64,000 nucleotides of DNA. Source: Fictibacillus gelatini DSM 15865 (GTDB lineage Bacteria; Bacillota; Bacilli; Bacillales; Fictibacillaceae). How positions within the stretch are numbered: the first letter of the stretch is position 1; every line of letters starts with the position of its first letter. Where the stretch lies: assembly GCF_000430745.1 (NCBI RefSeq), contig NZ_AUMP01000007.1:84829-148828 (forward strand), written 5' to 3'. The notes under the pieces are model-generated. The model saw only the letters and a program-made list of their open reading frames with translations, did no database searches and was not told the origin of the DNA. The translations under genes were made by a program, and so were the position numbers. Below, one piece after another: positions 33,521 to 41,883 of this stretch.

Positions 33521-34312
33521 ATGGACGACATTTTAATTAAACTTCTATTGCTGACATTTATTATTCATCTCATTGACACGTTGGCTTATTCCGTTCGGTT
33601 AAATTCAGTTAAAAGCGGGCAAGTTGCCTTATCTTTTTCGCTTTTTAACCTTTTTGTCCTCGTTTCCCGAACAGCCAATATGTTTCAAGCGCCTTTGATT
33701 GCAAGTATTATCGACTTTAGCATTGCACGCCATATGGATCCGCTTTTAGATTTGCGTGAAGTGATTTTTGCTTCCACAGCAGGAACATTAATCGGTGTCT
33801 TTTTCATTCCAACCTTTTTAAAAGTTTTTGGCATCGCTGTGAAAAAATTAGAGCTGACAGGTTCCGTTCCTTCTCTCGTTGTCGAAGCCCTGCATGTCAA
33901 TAATCTTAAACGAATATTGAAAAAAGCGACGAAACCATCGAAAAGCATGATCACAAAACTGAGATTCCGTGAAATCCCGAAACGTTTTTTACTATTGAAT
34001 GCGATTGTGACAGGCATTTATACGATCGGCGTCTTGTCGGCCAACTATGCAGCCCTTTTAGTTCCAGAAGATCACCGTCTGTCAGCTGTTGCATCATCGG
34101 GAATGATCAACGGAATCGCAACGATATTATTGACGCTTTTTGTCGATCCGAAATCGGCTGTCATCACCGACCAGGCCTTGCGTGGAAAACGCCCTTATGG
34201 TGATGTAAAAGCACTTGTTGTTCTATTAATTAGCACAAAACTGATCGGCACACTACTCGGACAGGTGTTTTTTATCCCTGCTGCCGAGCTTATCGCCAGC
34301 TTTTATCGATAA
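33521..34312 (+). CDS. amj: Alternate lipid II flippase Amj
   Basis: Integral membrane protein of 263 aa that can replace MurJ in flipping lipid II in Bacillus. It matches the B. subtilis Amj/YdaH profile throughout: IHLIDTLAYSVRLNSVKSG near the start, SRTANMFQAPLIASIID, and the C-terminal TKLIGTLLGQVFFIPAAE. ATG 33521 follows AAAGGAGATCTGTCA; an ATG at 33500 in frame would place this ribosome binding site inside the gene. In B. subtilis amj is induced by sigma M. Confidence 0.9.
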   Translation: MDDILIKLLLLTFIIHLIDTLAYSVRLNSVKSGQVALSFSLFNLFVLVSRTANMFQAPLIASIIDFSIARHMDPLLDLREVIFASTAGTLIGVFFIPTFLKVFGIAVKKLELTGSVPSLVVEALHVNNLKRILKKATKPSKSMITKLRFREIPKRFLLLNAIVTGIYTIGVLSANYAALLVPEDHRLSAVASSGMINGIATILLTLFVDPKSAVITDQALRGKRPYGDVKALVVLLISTKLIGTLLGQVFFIPAAELIASFYR

Positions 34313-34329
34313 TGGGAGGGAGAAGAGAG

Positions 34330-34847
34330 TTGAATATCAGAAAAGCAAGAGTAGAAGATGCTCGCCCAATCGCAAAGGTCCATGTTGAAAGCTGGAGAAC
34401 TACATATAAAGGAATGATGGAAGACGACGTTTTAAAACAACTATCGGTTGATGAACGGAACAAAAGTGGAAGAAAATAATTATGGATTTGAGCGAGGAAT
34501 TCCTTTATGTTGCAGAAAACGACAAAGGAGAAGTTGCCGGCTTTGCCTCCGGGGGTCCCAGCCGCTCACCGGAATTTGCATATGATGGGGAACTGTACGC
34601 CATTTATATTTTGCAGGAATATCAACAGAAGGGCATCGGGCGAAAGCTCATTTCGAAAATAGCCGAAAAGCTTTTGGAGAACGGATATCAATCGATGATC
34701 GTCTGGGTACTGAAAGATAATCAAGCGGCAAAACAGGCTTATATAAAACTCGGCGGCAAAGTAATTGGCAAAAAGGATATACAGATCGGAAAGCGAATGT
34801 TAGTAGAGGAAGCATTCGTCTGGGAAGACCTCACCGGATTTCTGTAA
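34330..34847 (+). pseudogene. GNAT-family N-acetyltransferase, frameshifted
   Basis: A TTG start at 34330 (GGGAGGGAGAAGAG upstream) opens a typical GNAT N-terminus (MNIRKARVEDARPIAKVHVE) that stops at TAA after DERNKSGRK. Shifting one base near 34462-34470 restores DERNK-(R/S)-WKKIIMDLSEEF and the rest of the GNAT domain: LYAIYILQEYQQKGIGRKL (acetyl-CoA loop) and NQAAKQAYIKLGGKVI. A single-base deletion is the simplest cause, either genuine decay or a sequencing error. The downstream part alone (121 aa from ATG 34482) would lack the first strand and helix. Confidence 0.78.
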
Positions 34848-34861
34848 AAAGGAGGGACGGA

Positions 34862-35305
34862 ATGGAGCTGACGATTAAAACAATGTCCGATTTGCCATTG
34901 CATGAACTTTCTATGCTTGTTCTTGAAAGTGAAGGCGAGGGGTATCGCTTCATTAGGCGGCTAGCGGACGAATATGCATTGGGAATCAATACGTTTAATC
35001 AAAAAGGAGAAATGATGGCTGCTGCTTTTCAAGGAAGAATGATCGGGTTTGGCGGGCTGAACATTGATCCGTATTTGCAGGATCCAACAATTGGGCGCAT
35101 CCGGCATTTGTACGTTTCTCCGGCTTATCGCCAAACCGGGATCGCGCGAAGGCTGATGGAATTATTAATAAAGGAAGCGAAACACCATTTTGTATGGTTA
35201 ACATTGCGGACGAACAACCCGGTTGCAGGAAAATTTTACCGAAGGCTCGGGTTTTCTGAAGAACCGCGTTTTAAAGAAGCCACTCATTTTTTGAAACTAA
35301 CCTGA
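34862..35305 (+). CDS. GNAT-family N-acetyltransferase
   Basis: 147-aa single GNAT domain: IGRIRHLYVSPAYRQTGIARRLM is motif A, followed by TLRTNNPVAGKFYRRLGF. Start ATG 34862 with AAAGGAGGGACGGA. It lies 14 bp after the broken acetyltransferase and 21 bp before the DinB-like gene, suggesting one operon with amj. Substrate unknown. Confidence 0.8.
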   Translation: MELTIKTMSDLPLHELSMLVLESEGEGYRFIRRLADEYALGINTFNQKGEMMAAAFQGRMIGFGGLNIDPYLQDPTIGRIRHLYVSPAYRQTGIARRLMELLIKEAKHHFVWLTLRTNNPVAGKFYRRLGFSEEPRFKEATHFLKLT

Positions 35306-35326
35306 TTTGTGGGGGAGGAGCTATCA

Positions 35327-35860
35327 ATGTCAGTAGCTAAAGCATATTTAAAGTGTGTCATTGGGGATTTTCAAAGCATGAAGCAGCTCGGGGAAAAAAC
35401 GATTGAGCAATTAACGATTGATGAATTAAATTGGTCGCCATCGAGTGAATCGAACAGTATTTCGATTATTGTAAAACATTTGAGAGGGAATATGTTTTCA
35501 AGATGGACAGATTTTTTGACAACGGATGGAGAAAAGCCGAATCGCCATCGAGATCATGAATTCATTGGTAATTTCAAGCAAAAAGAAGAATTGCTTGACG
35601 CATGGGAAGAAGGGTGGAATATACTATTTAACGCCCTTTCCCAGCTAAAAGAAAATAATTTGCTTGATGAAGTCACGATCCGTGGTGAAAAACATACCGT
35701 CATTCAGGCCATACAACGGCAAATTACCCATTACTCTTCCCATATCGGGCAAATGGTCTATATCGGAAAGCAAATAAAAGATAAAGAATGGAATTGCCTG
35801 AGCGTTCCGCGTGGAAAGTCTGAGGAATTTTTGAAAGAAAAACTTAGACAAACAAAATAA
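35327..35860 (+). CDS. DUF1572/DinB-superfamily protein
   Basis: 177-aa predicted four-helix-bundle protein of the DinB/YfiT metal-binding superfamily. Metal-site histidines are visible: IVKHLRGNM (about residue 49), RHRDHE (about 73) and the late THYSSHIGQMVYIGKQ (about 138-142). ATG 35327 is preceded by GGGGGAGGAGC; an in-frame GTG at 35309 overlaps that site. DinB proteins are often thiol-dependent transferases or stress proteins; exact role unknown. Followed by a strong terminator. Confidence 0.8.
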   Translation: MSVAKAYLKCVIGDFQSMKQLGEKTIEQLTIDELNWSPSSESNSISIIVKHLRGNMFSRWTDFLTTDGEKPNRHRDHEFIGNFKQKEELLDAWEEGWNILFNALSQLKENNLLDEVTIRGEKHTVIQAIQRQITHYSSHIGQMVYIGKQIKDKEWNCLSVPRGKSEEFLKEKLRQTK

Positions 35861-35866
35861 AGTAAG

Positions 35867-35899
35867 AAAAGGACAGAAAAATTGATTTTCTGTCCTTTT
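35867..35899 (+). terminator. Terminator after the DinB-like gene
   Basis: Arms AAAAGGACAGAAAAT and ATTTTCTGTCCTTTT with a 3-base loop; symmetric enough to work on both strands. Confidence 0.85.
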
Positions 35900-35976
35900 C
35901 CCATTGTGGAAAATGTACGGATTAGACGTATTGTTGTTAGCCGGTTTTTGTACAAAAAGAATATAGTTTTTTTATA

Positions 35977-37713
35977 TCATTGATTTAGGGAGACTCGTGA
36001 AAGAGTTTCCTCTTTTTCTTTAAAATCAACTTCATATAAATAAATTTTCCATGCGGCTTCTGAGTCCTGAAATGTTTTCAATAGATGGAGATGGTTTTCT
36101 TTCGCGTTTAATATAGGAACGGCAGAAAAGATATATTTTCCGCCCATTTCTTGAAACGCTTTTGTATTTAATTGTAAATGTTCAATTTTGGCGTTCGAAT
36201 TTTTTCGGAACATATATCGTTTTCCAAGTTCGCTGACGAAAATATAGCATCGTCCTCCCCATGTATCGAAATACTTTGTCAGCTGTTTGCTTTTATCGAG
36301 TTCTTTTGCAATGATTGTTCTGAACTGATGTTTATACGTTAACGGATAAAAATTATTGTACGTATCCAATGTGTAAAAGCCATTATACTGTGCGATGACA
36401 GGATGAAGCCCGATGCTCGCTACGCGATAAGATTCCGGGGGCTTTCCGATATAATCTTTAATATTGTTGAACAGATGCGTAGCGTAAAATTGTTTGAAAG
36501 ATGGCTTATGTGTAGCCCTATACAATATTTCTTCATTGCATGTAAATAGAATTAGCGTCTGCAATATGAGGCAGAAGGAAACCAGCGTTCTCCATTTCTT
36601 CCCGATTCTCCATAAAAAAGAAAGAGCGATAGCAAAAGAAACATAGATAATAAGCGGGCGCAAGAAATGAAATCTGGCAAAATTGAATGTGTTTAAAAGA
36701 TTAATTTTTTCTTTAAGAGGCTGCCAGCCGATAAAAAACCAGAACGCATACCATGTCGATAAAGCAAAATTAAGGATAAGCAAAAGCAAAAATTGACGCT
36801 CCGAATACCATTTTTTATTTTTAACGATCAGTAAAAGCGTAAGAAGGATGATCGGTAAAATAACAAATGTATGAACGGTTGCCACATGATTGTGCCCAAA
36901 AGTGAAATTTTTAAAAGCAAGTCGAATGCAATGATATAGCCCGAGCCTGGAGGAAATAAATTCATCCCTGCTCGTCGGTTCACTATGTACTAATAATGAA
37001 GCAACCAATCGATATTCAATGATTAAATACAGGAGCGTCATATAGGCGATGCTTCCAAGAAACACCCCGTTCCATTTCCGCTTTCGCGCGACATCAACAA
37101 GCCACAATCCCCCGATGAGAACGAGAAAAAAGAAAAATCCTAGCACAAAACTGGAATAAAGGGGCAATAAGGTAAGCGTCAGCCATTCCTTCCATGTCGA
37201 TATTCCTTTTCGGATATTTAAAAACGCCCACAGTGCAAGAGGGTGTCCAAGCGTACTAAGCATGCCGGACGGCCAAAATGGAGTTAACGCAAATGCTAAA
37301 GCGACTCCGATTGTAATTGGATACGCATTTTTTTCTTTAATGAAATGATGTTTAAGAAGTACATACATCCCGACAAAAGCGATAAAACGGACAATGGTTT
37401 GGCTTATGGCATAGGCGACCATCGAAGGAAATAAAGCATGAAGCCAAACGAGCAGGCTAAACTCGGTTCCGAATGAATTTCGCGGCAGGCCGTTAATGAT
37501 TTGAGGGATGACGGCATCAATGGAACCGAATAGCTTGCCGCTATCAGCCAACACTTTATACCATCCAATATTTGAGTCCAGATTATCATGAACCCGTATG
37601 TGCGCGTTTTCACCAAGGACATACAAAGGCAGGAGATAAATTGTGATTAAGACTAGCGCGAAAAACAAAGCGCGAGATTCAGAATTCCATTTTGTTCGTA
37701 AACTTTTCATCAT
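35977..37713 (-). CDS. ykoS: YkoS-like polytopic membrane protein, probable GT-C type glycosyltransferase
   Basis: 578-aa membrane protein: about 12 hydrophobic segments followed by a soluble C-terminal domain (from about residue 405). The first extracytoplasmic loop contains VHDNLDSNIGWYK, an acidic motif of the YkoS/YfhO (DUF6044/DUF-type) group. In B. subtilis such proteins act with a membrane-bound glycosyltransferase (CsbB/YkoT) and a GtrA-like flippase to add sugar to teichoic acids outside the cell. Here all partners are adjacent: gtaB, a YkoT-like transferase and a GtrA-like protein on the opposite strand. Function by homology and context. Confidence 0.8.
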   Translation of the reverse strand: MMKSLRTKWNSESRALFFALVLITIYLLPLYVLGENAHIRVHDNLDSNIGWYKVLADSGKLFGSIDAVIPQIINGLPRNSFGTEFSLLVWLHALFPSMVAYAISQTIVRFIAFVGMYVLLKHHFIKEKNAYPITIGVALAFALTPFWPSGMLSTLGHPLALWAFLNIRKGISTWKEWLTLTLLPLYSSFVLGFFFFLVLIGGLWLVDVARKRKWNGVFLGSIAYMTLLYLIIEYRLVASLLVHSEPTSRDEFISSRLGLYHCIRLAFKNFTFGHNHVATVHTFVILPIILLTLLLIVKNKKWYSERQFLLLLILNFALSTWYAFWFFIGWQPLKEKINLLNTFNFARFHFLRPLIIYVSFAIALSFLWRIGKKWRTLVSFCLILQTLILFTCNEEILYRATHKPSFKQFYATHLFNNIKDYIGKPPESYRVASIGLHPVIAQYNGFYTLDTYNNFYPLTYKHQFRTIIAKELDKSKQLTKYFDTWGGRCYIFVSELGKRYMFRKNSNAKIEHLQLNTKAFQEMGGKYIFSAVPILNAKENHLHLLKTFQDSEAAWKIYLYEVDFKEKEETLSRVSLNQ

Positions 37714-37840
37714 GCATCACCTTTTTTCAATCATTCCGCTGATTAGTTTGAACCAATCCTAACGATTTTATTTTTCATCATCTTTTTTTGAAAACTTGAA
37801 AATACTAAGAAAGGAATTTGAGAGGAAGGAGTTTTTAAAA

Positions 37841-38731
37841 ATGAAAAGAGTAAAAAAAGCCATTATTCCAGCAGCAGGATTAGGCACCCGGTTTTTGCCG
37901 GCGACAAAAGCGATGCCGAAAGAGATGCTTCCAATCGTCGATAAGCCTACGATCCAATATATCGTTGAAGAGGCGATTGAATCCGGGATTGAAGATATTA
38001 TTATCGTAACAGGGAAAGGGAAGCGTGCGATTGAAGACCATTTTGACCATGCCTTTGAATTGGAGCAAAACCTTTTTCATAAAGGAAAGATAGAACTGTT
38101 AAAAAAAGTACAGGAATCGTCCAAAATGGTCGACATTCACTATATCCGCCAAAAGGAGCCGAAAGGGCTTGGACATGCGGTCTGGTGTGCAAGAAATTTT
38201 ATCGGCAATGAGCCTTTTGCTGTTCTATTAGGAGATGATATTGTTCAGGCAAAAACGCCGTGCCTCAAACAATTAATGGAGCAATATGAGAAAACCAAAT
38301 CATCGGTGATTGGCGTTAAACCAGTGCCGAAAAACGAAACACATCGGTACGGAATCATTAAAGCGAAAGCCGCGAGCGGAAGATTATATGAGGTTGAGCA
38401 TTTAGTAGAGAAGCCGGAAATCGAAATGGCGCCATCCAATCTTGCGATCATGGGCCGCTATATTTTGTCTCCGGAAATCTTCACATTTTTAGCGAAAAAG
38501 GAAATCGGAGCAGGTGGAGAAATTCAGCTGACGGATGCGATCGAGCAATTAAGCCAAATCGAGCGGGTATTTGCTTATCATTTTGAAGGGACGCGTTATG
38601 ACGTTGGAGAAAAGCTCGGCTTTATTTTGACAACCATTGATTTCGCTTTAAAAAACAGCGACTTAAAGCGGCCGTTAAGAGATTATTTAGAGAGAGTTCT
38701 ATCTGAAGAAGCGGCGATTGACAATCTATAG
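37841..38731 (+). CDS. gtaB: UTP--glucose-1-phosphate uridylyltransferase
   Basis: Makes UDP-glucose in the cytoplasm. The 296-aa length and the signatures [19 protein letters not shown] (nucleotide loop), [24 protein letters not shown] and VEKP are those of GalU/GtaB. ATG 37841 is preceded by GAGGAAGGAG; an in-frame codon at 37796 lacks support. Placed in front of the glycosyltransferase genes, it likely supplies their activated sugar, directly or after conversion. Confidence 0.93.
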   Translation: MKRVKKAIIPAAGLGTRFLPATKAMPKEMLPIVDKPTIQYIVEEAIESGIEDIIIVTGKGKRAIEDHFDHAFELEQNLFHKGKIELLKKVQESSKMVDIHYIRQKEPKGLGHAVWCARNFIGNEPFAVLLGDDIVQAKTPCLKQLMEQYEKTKSSVIGVKPVPKNETHRYGIIKAKAASGRLYEVEHLVEKPEIEMAPSNLAIMGRYILSPEIFTFLAKKEIGAGGEIQLTDAIEQLSQIERVFAYHFEGTRYDVGEKLGFILTTIDFALKNSDLKRPLRDYLERVLSEEAAIDNL

Positions 38732-38768
38732 AAGAATGCCATCTTGGACAATCTAGTTTTAAAGTGCG

Positions 38769-38912
38769 AGTTCAAAAAGGAGGACAAACAGGGCCAAGAA
38801 GTTCAAGGAAGCGCAGGCTCCGAGTACCGGAACGTATGCAATTAATACGTGAGGAACGCAGAGCAGCGCTGACGCAGAAATTCGCAGTCAATGTTTCCCG
38901 GACTTTTTGAAC
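38769..38912. repeat. MITE-like 144-bp element with 10-bp terminal inverted repeats
   Basis: Ends GTTCAAAAAG (38769-38778) and CTTTTTGAAC (38903-38912) are perfect inverted repeats. Inside is a further hairpin CGTAT/ATACG around 38833 and an AAGGAGGAC near the left end. No coding frame. The sequence resembles GTTCAAAAAGGAGGACAAAC-type interspersed repeats that I associate with bacilli, but copy number cannot be judged from one window. It fills the gap between gtaB and the glycosyltransferase gene. Confidence 0.65.
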
Positions 38913-38950
38913 AACCTCTTAAAGAAAGAAAAAAGGAGGGGCTTCATTCT

Positions 38951-39973
38951 GTGAAAAACCCTGTACTCATCATCGTTGTTCCATGCTATAACGAGGAAGA
39001 AGTATTAAAAGAGACTGCTAAAGAACTTTCTCACGTTCTAAAACGTTTAGCTTCGGAAAAATTGATTGCAGCTTACAGTAAAATTTTATTTGTTGATGAT
39101 GGATCGAGTGACCGAACATGGGAGTTGATTATTGAGGAAAAAAATACGAACCCGTTTGTCACAGGATTAAAATTGGCCCGCAACGTCGGCCATCAAAAAG
39201 CGCTTTTGGCCGGGTTGGAAATGGCAAAAACGAAAGCCGACTGCGTCATCTCGATCGATGCTGATCTTCAGGATGACACGACCGTTATCCGCGAATTTAT
39301 TTTAAAATTTCATGAAGGATTTGATATTGTTCATGGGGTACGTAGAAAGCGTGATACGGACACCTTTTTCAAACGGACGACAGCTCTTTGTTTCTATTCG
39401 TTAATGCGTCGAATTGGAATTAATCTGATCCCCAATCATGCAGACTTTCGGTTAATGAGCAAACGCGCCTTGCATGAATTAAGCCGCTATAAGGAAGCGA
39501 ATGTGTTTTTAAGAGGAATCGTTCCATTGATTGGGTTTAAATCAACAAATGTCTTTTACGATCGAAAAGAACGTTTAGCCGGCAAAACAAAATATCCGTT
39601 AAAGAAAATGCTGGCGTTTGCGTTTGAGGGAATCACTTCATTTAGCATTGTTCCGATTCGCTTTGTGACATTGCTCGGCTTTCTTTCATTTTTTATTGGT
39701 GGAATGGCAGGGAGTTATGCTCTCATTCAAGAATTATTAGGGAACACGAAATCCGGTTGGACGTCGCTTATGATCTCGATTTGGCTTATTGGCGGCCTTC
39801 AATTAATGGGGATTGGATTGATCGGCGAATATATCGGGAAAATTTTTAATGAAGTGAAAAGACGTCCGATGTATACGGTGGAAACGGATTTGTTTACAGG
39901 GGCATTTACCCGGCGGCCATCGAAAAAATACCGGCTCCTTGCGGCAAAAGAACTGAAAAAAAGAGGCAGTTGA
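38951..39973 (+). CDS. ykoT: Bactoprenol-type glycosyltransferase, family 2 (YkoT/CsbB-like)
   Basis: 340-aa GT2 enzyme that loads a sugar onto undecaprenyl phosphate at the inner face. The catalytic domain starts LIIVVPCYNEEEVL, with VDDGSSD, ISIDADLQDD (metal-binding DxD-type) and the product-site motif RKERLAGKTKYPLKKM; two C-terminal hydrophobic segments anchor it. GTG 38951 is chosen because AGGAGGGG lies upstream; the longer frame from ATG 38891 begins inside the MITE-like repeat. Works with the neighbouring GtrA-like and YkoS-like proteins. Confidence 0.88.
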   Translation: MKNPVLIIVVPCYNEEEVLKETAKELSHVLKRLASEKLIAAYSKILFVDDGSSDRTWELIIEEKNTNPFVTGLKLARNVGHQKALLAGLEMAKTKADCVISIDADLQDDTTVIREFILKFHEGFDIVHGVRRKRDTDTFFKRTTALCFYSLMRRIGINLIPNHADFRLMSKRALHELSRYKEANVFLRGIVPLIGFKSTNVFYDRKERLAGKTKYPLKKMLAFAFEGITSFSIVPIRFVTLLGFLSFFIGGMAGSYALIQELLGNTKSGWTSLMISIWLIGGLQLMGIGLIGEYIGKIFNEVKRRPMYTVETDLFTGAFTRRPSKKYRLLAAKELKKRGS

Positions 39974-39974
39974 C

Positions 39975-40394
39975 ATGAGAAGCTCGTTTATTCGTTTTTT
40001 AATCGTTGGTGTGATCAATACATTCGTCGGTATGTCGATGATGTTTCTTCTTCTTCATGAAGGCGGAATGTCGTATTGGCCATCTACGGTTACGGGTCAT
40101 TTAATCGGAGCATGTACAAGCTATTTATTAAATCGTTCGTTTACGTTTAAAAATAGAGAGTCTATGTCGAAAACGGTTTTCCCATTTATGTTTGTCGTTA
40201 GCTCGTGCTATATTTTTTCTTATTATTTTGGGATTCATTTTGCCGAATGGCTCTTTATGTCAATCTCAAGGCTGCCCGCCACATATAGGGAAGATGCGGC
40301 AATACTGTTTGGCACCATTTTATATACCATTACGAATTATGCCGGGCAAAAAGCTATTGTTTTTTCGAGAAAAAATGAGCCGGTGAAAACATAA
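39975..40394 (+). CDS. GtrA-family membrane protein, probable sugar-lipid flippase
   Basis: 139-aa protein with four hydrophobic segments and the GtrA landmarks RFLIVGVINTFVG and SYLLNRSFTFKN. GtrA proteins are thought to flip undecaprenyl-phosphate-linked sugars. It starts one base after the glycosyltransferase stop codon, so the two are translationally coupled. Confidence 0.87.
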   Translation: MRSSFIRFLIVGVINTFVGMSMMFLLLHEGGMSYWPSTVTGHLIGACTSYLLNRSFTFKNRESMSKTVFPFMFVVSSCYIFSYYFGIHFAEWLFMSISRLPATYREDAAILFGTILYTITNYAGQKAIVFSRKNEPVKT

Positions 40395-40406
40395 TGATAA
40401 GCAATT

Positions 40407-40446
40407 AAGCGGATCATGCTACATGTCTTAGCCAATCCGCTTTCTT
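40407..40446. terminator. Bidirectional terminator between the GtrA and sigma factor genes
   Basis: Arms AAGCGGAT (40407-40414) and ATCCGCTT (40435-40442), followed by TTCTTTATT on the plus strand. Confidence 0.65.
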
Positions 40447-40451
40447 TATTT

Positions 40452-41231
40452 CTAATGATAAGGAGTACCGTCTTTTAAAACTTCTCTTAGTTTAGAAAGC
40501 GCTTTTTTCTGAATTCGTGAAACATGCATTTGCGAAATGTTTAATAGTTTTGCGATCTGGTGCTGGCTCAAATGGTCGTAAAACACATAAGTGATAATGG
40601 CTAATTCCCGTGTGGTTAACGTTTTGAAAGCTTCGAAAAGCAATACTCTATTTTCAATATGTTCAAAGCGTTCATCGATCGTTCCTATAAAGTCTATAAT
40701 GGCTGTAGTGTTGTTTATTTGCTTATTTTGGGCGATATAATCAATGGACATTGCCTGATAGCTTTTATACACTTCCGCCGCTTCTAACACATCTTCTTCA
40801 GTTGAATGTAATGTTGCTGCAATTTCTTGAATGAGGGGAGAGCGGCCGAGTTGTTGATGCAATTGGTCTGCCGTCTTTTTAATAAGTGGGGCGAGTTCTT
40901 TAATTCTTCTTGGGACGTGTATGCTCCATGTTTCGTCGCGAATGTACCGTTTCATGCTGCCAATGATCATAGGTACGGCATACGATTCAAATGATCGATT
41001 AAGTTCAGGTTTATAATAATAAACCGCTTTTAATAATCCAATCATCCCGACTTGTACAAGATCTTCAAAATTATGTCGCTCTCTTGAGAATTTTTGGGCA
41101 ATCGATTTCACTAACCGTTCATATTGTAAAATAATGTTTGTCTTTAATTCTTCATTGGAAGGGTCCTTTTTAATTTCTCTAATCCATTCATAAACTTTTT
41201 TATTTTTATGGAATGATTTAGCGTTAAACAA
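40452..41231 (-). CDS. SigB/SigF-type RNA polymerase sigma factor, orphan
   Basis: 259-aa sigma-70 protein of the SigB/F/G subfamily. Region 2 reads FEDLVQVGMIGLLKAVYYYKP with FESYAVPMIIGSMKRYIRD; region 3 begins WSIHVPRRIKEL; region 4 helix-turn-helix is LSQHQIAKLLNISQMHVSRIQKKAL. SigB is the closest match by these stretches. Unlike Bacillus sigB it is not preceded by rsbV-rsbW. Several general-stress-type genes with SigB-like promoters lie 2-4 kb downstream. AAGGAGGGTAAAGC precedes the start at 41231. Regulation by a remote anti-sigma factor, or another subtype, remains possible. Confidence 0.85.
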   Translation of the reverse strand: MFNAKSFHKNKKVYEWIREIKKDPSNEELKTNIILQYERLVKSIAQKFSRERHNFEDLVQVGMIGLLKAVYYYKPELNRSFESYAVPMIIGSMKRYIRDETWSIHVPRRIKELAPLIKKTADQLHQQLGRSPLIQEIAATLHSTEEDVLEAAEVYKSYQAMSIDYIAQNKQINNTTAIIDFIGTIDERFEHIENRVLLFEAFKTLTTRELAIITYVFYDHLSQHQIAKLLNISQMHVSRIQKKALSKLREVLKDGTPYH

Positions 41232-41450
41232 GCTTTACCCTCCTTCCTATCGTTTGGCCATAATTTTCGAGCTATTTTCCGAAATAGTGAAACGTTATTC
41301 TATATGTACTAGGATAGGAAAAGGTAAAGTAAATAGGACGATTTTTATCGTATTACCTATATGAATTCGCTCATTATAAAGGAAATTCCTTTAATCAGCG
41401 GGCATTTTTTAGTTTGAAAGCGTGTTTACCGTGATTTTTTTCAGGGTATA

Positions 41451-41464
41451 TATCCTATAGGATA
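41451..41464. promoter_or_regulatory. 14-bp perfect palindrome upstream of the HPr-like gene
   Basis: TATCCTATAGGATA is fully self-complementary and lies 20 bp upstream of ATG 41484, just before its ribosome binding site. A cre-like sequence TTGAAAGCGTGTTTACC (41414-41430) stands further upstream. Either may be an operator. Confidence 0.4.
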
Positions 41465-41483
41465 ACGGAAGAGGTGATTGAAA

Positions 41484-41771
41484 ATGAAAGTGATACAATC
41501 AGCATCCTTTACATATGATCAGCCAGTGACATTAAACTTAATTTATCGTTTTTATAAAAAAGTGCAATCGTGCCAGTCGAACGTCCTTCTATGCAAAAAT
41601 GGTCTATATTCTCAAGGGAAAACGTTAACTGCACTTGTATCCTTTTTCTTACTGCTTAAAAAAGGAGATCCTTATTTGCTCATCGCAGAAGGTGAAGACG
41701 CAAATAAAGATTTGCAAGCGCTTTCACTACTATTTGGAGGCACTTATGAAGAAGAAGGCGTTTTTGCTTAA
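41484..41771 (+). CDS. HPr-like protein lacking the phosphorylatable histidine
   Basis: 95-aa protein that aligns along its length with HPr (PTS phosphocarrier): the segment KNGLYSQGKTLTALVSFFLLLKKGD parallels the HPr helix around Ser46, and AEGEDANKDLQALS parallels its C-terminal helix. The active-site GIHARPA of HPr is replaced by YDQPVTL, so neither His15 nor Arg17 is present and Ser46 is a threonine. It cannot be a normal phosphocarrier and may be a regulatory relative. GAGGTGATTGAAA precedes ATG 41484. A 7-bp stem terminator (AAAGAGG/CCTCTTT) follows at 41788-41823. Confidence 0.65.
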   Translation: MKVIQSASFTYDQPVTLNLIYRFYKKVQSCQSNVLLCKNGLYSQGKTLTALVSFFLLLKKGDPYLLIAEGEDANKDLQALSLLFGGTYEEEGVFA

Positions 41772-41787
41772 CATATCCTTCATGGAA

Positions 41788-41823
41788 AAAGAGGTTGGCT
41801 AACTGCCGCCTCTTTTATTTTTT
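41788..41823 (+). terminator. Terminator after the HPr-like gene
   Basis: AAAGAGG (41788-41794) pairs with CCTCTTT (41809-41815), followed by TATTTTTTTG. Confidence 0.7.
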
Positions 41824-41883
41824 TGTTAGATTCGTCCCCAGAAAAGCATATAGTAGTAGCAGTAAATTAAGGGGGACAATGCT

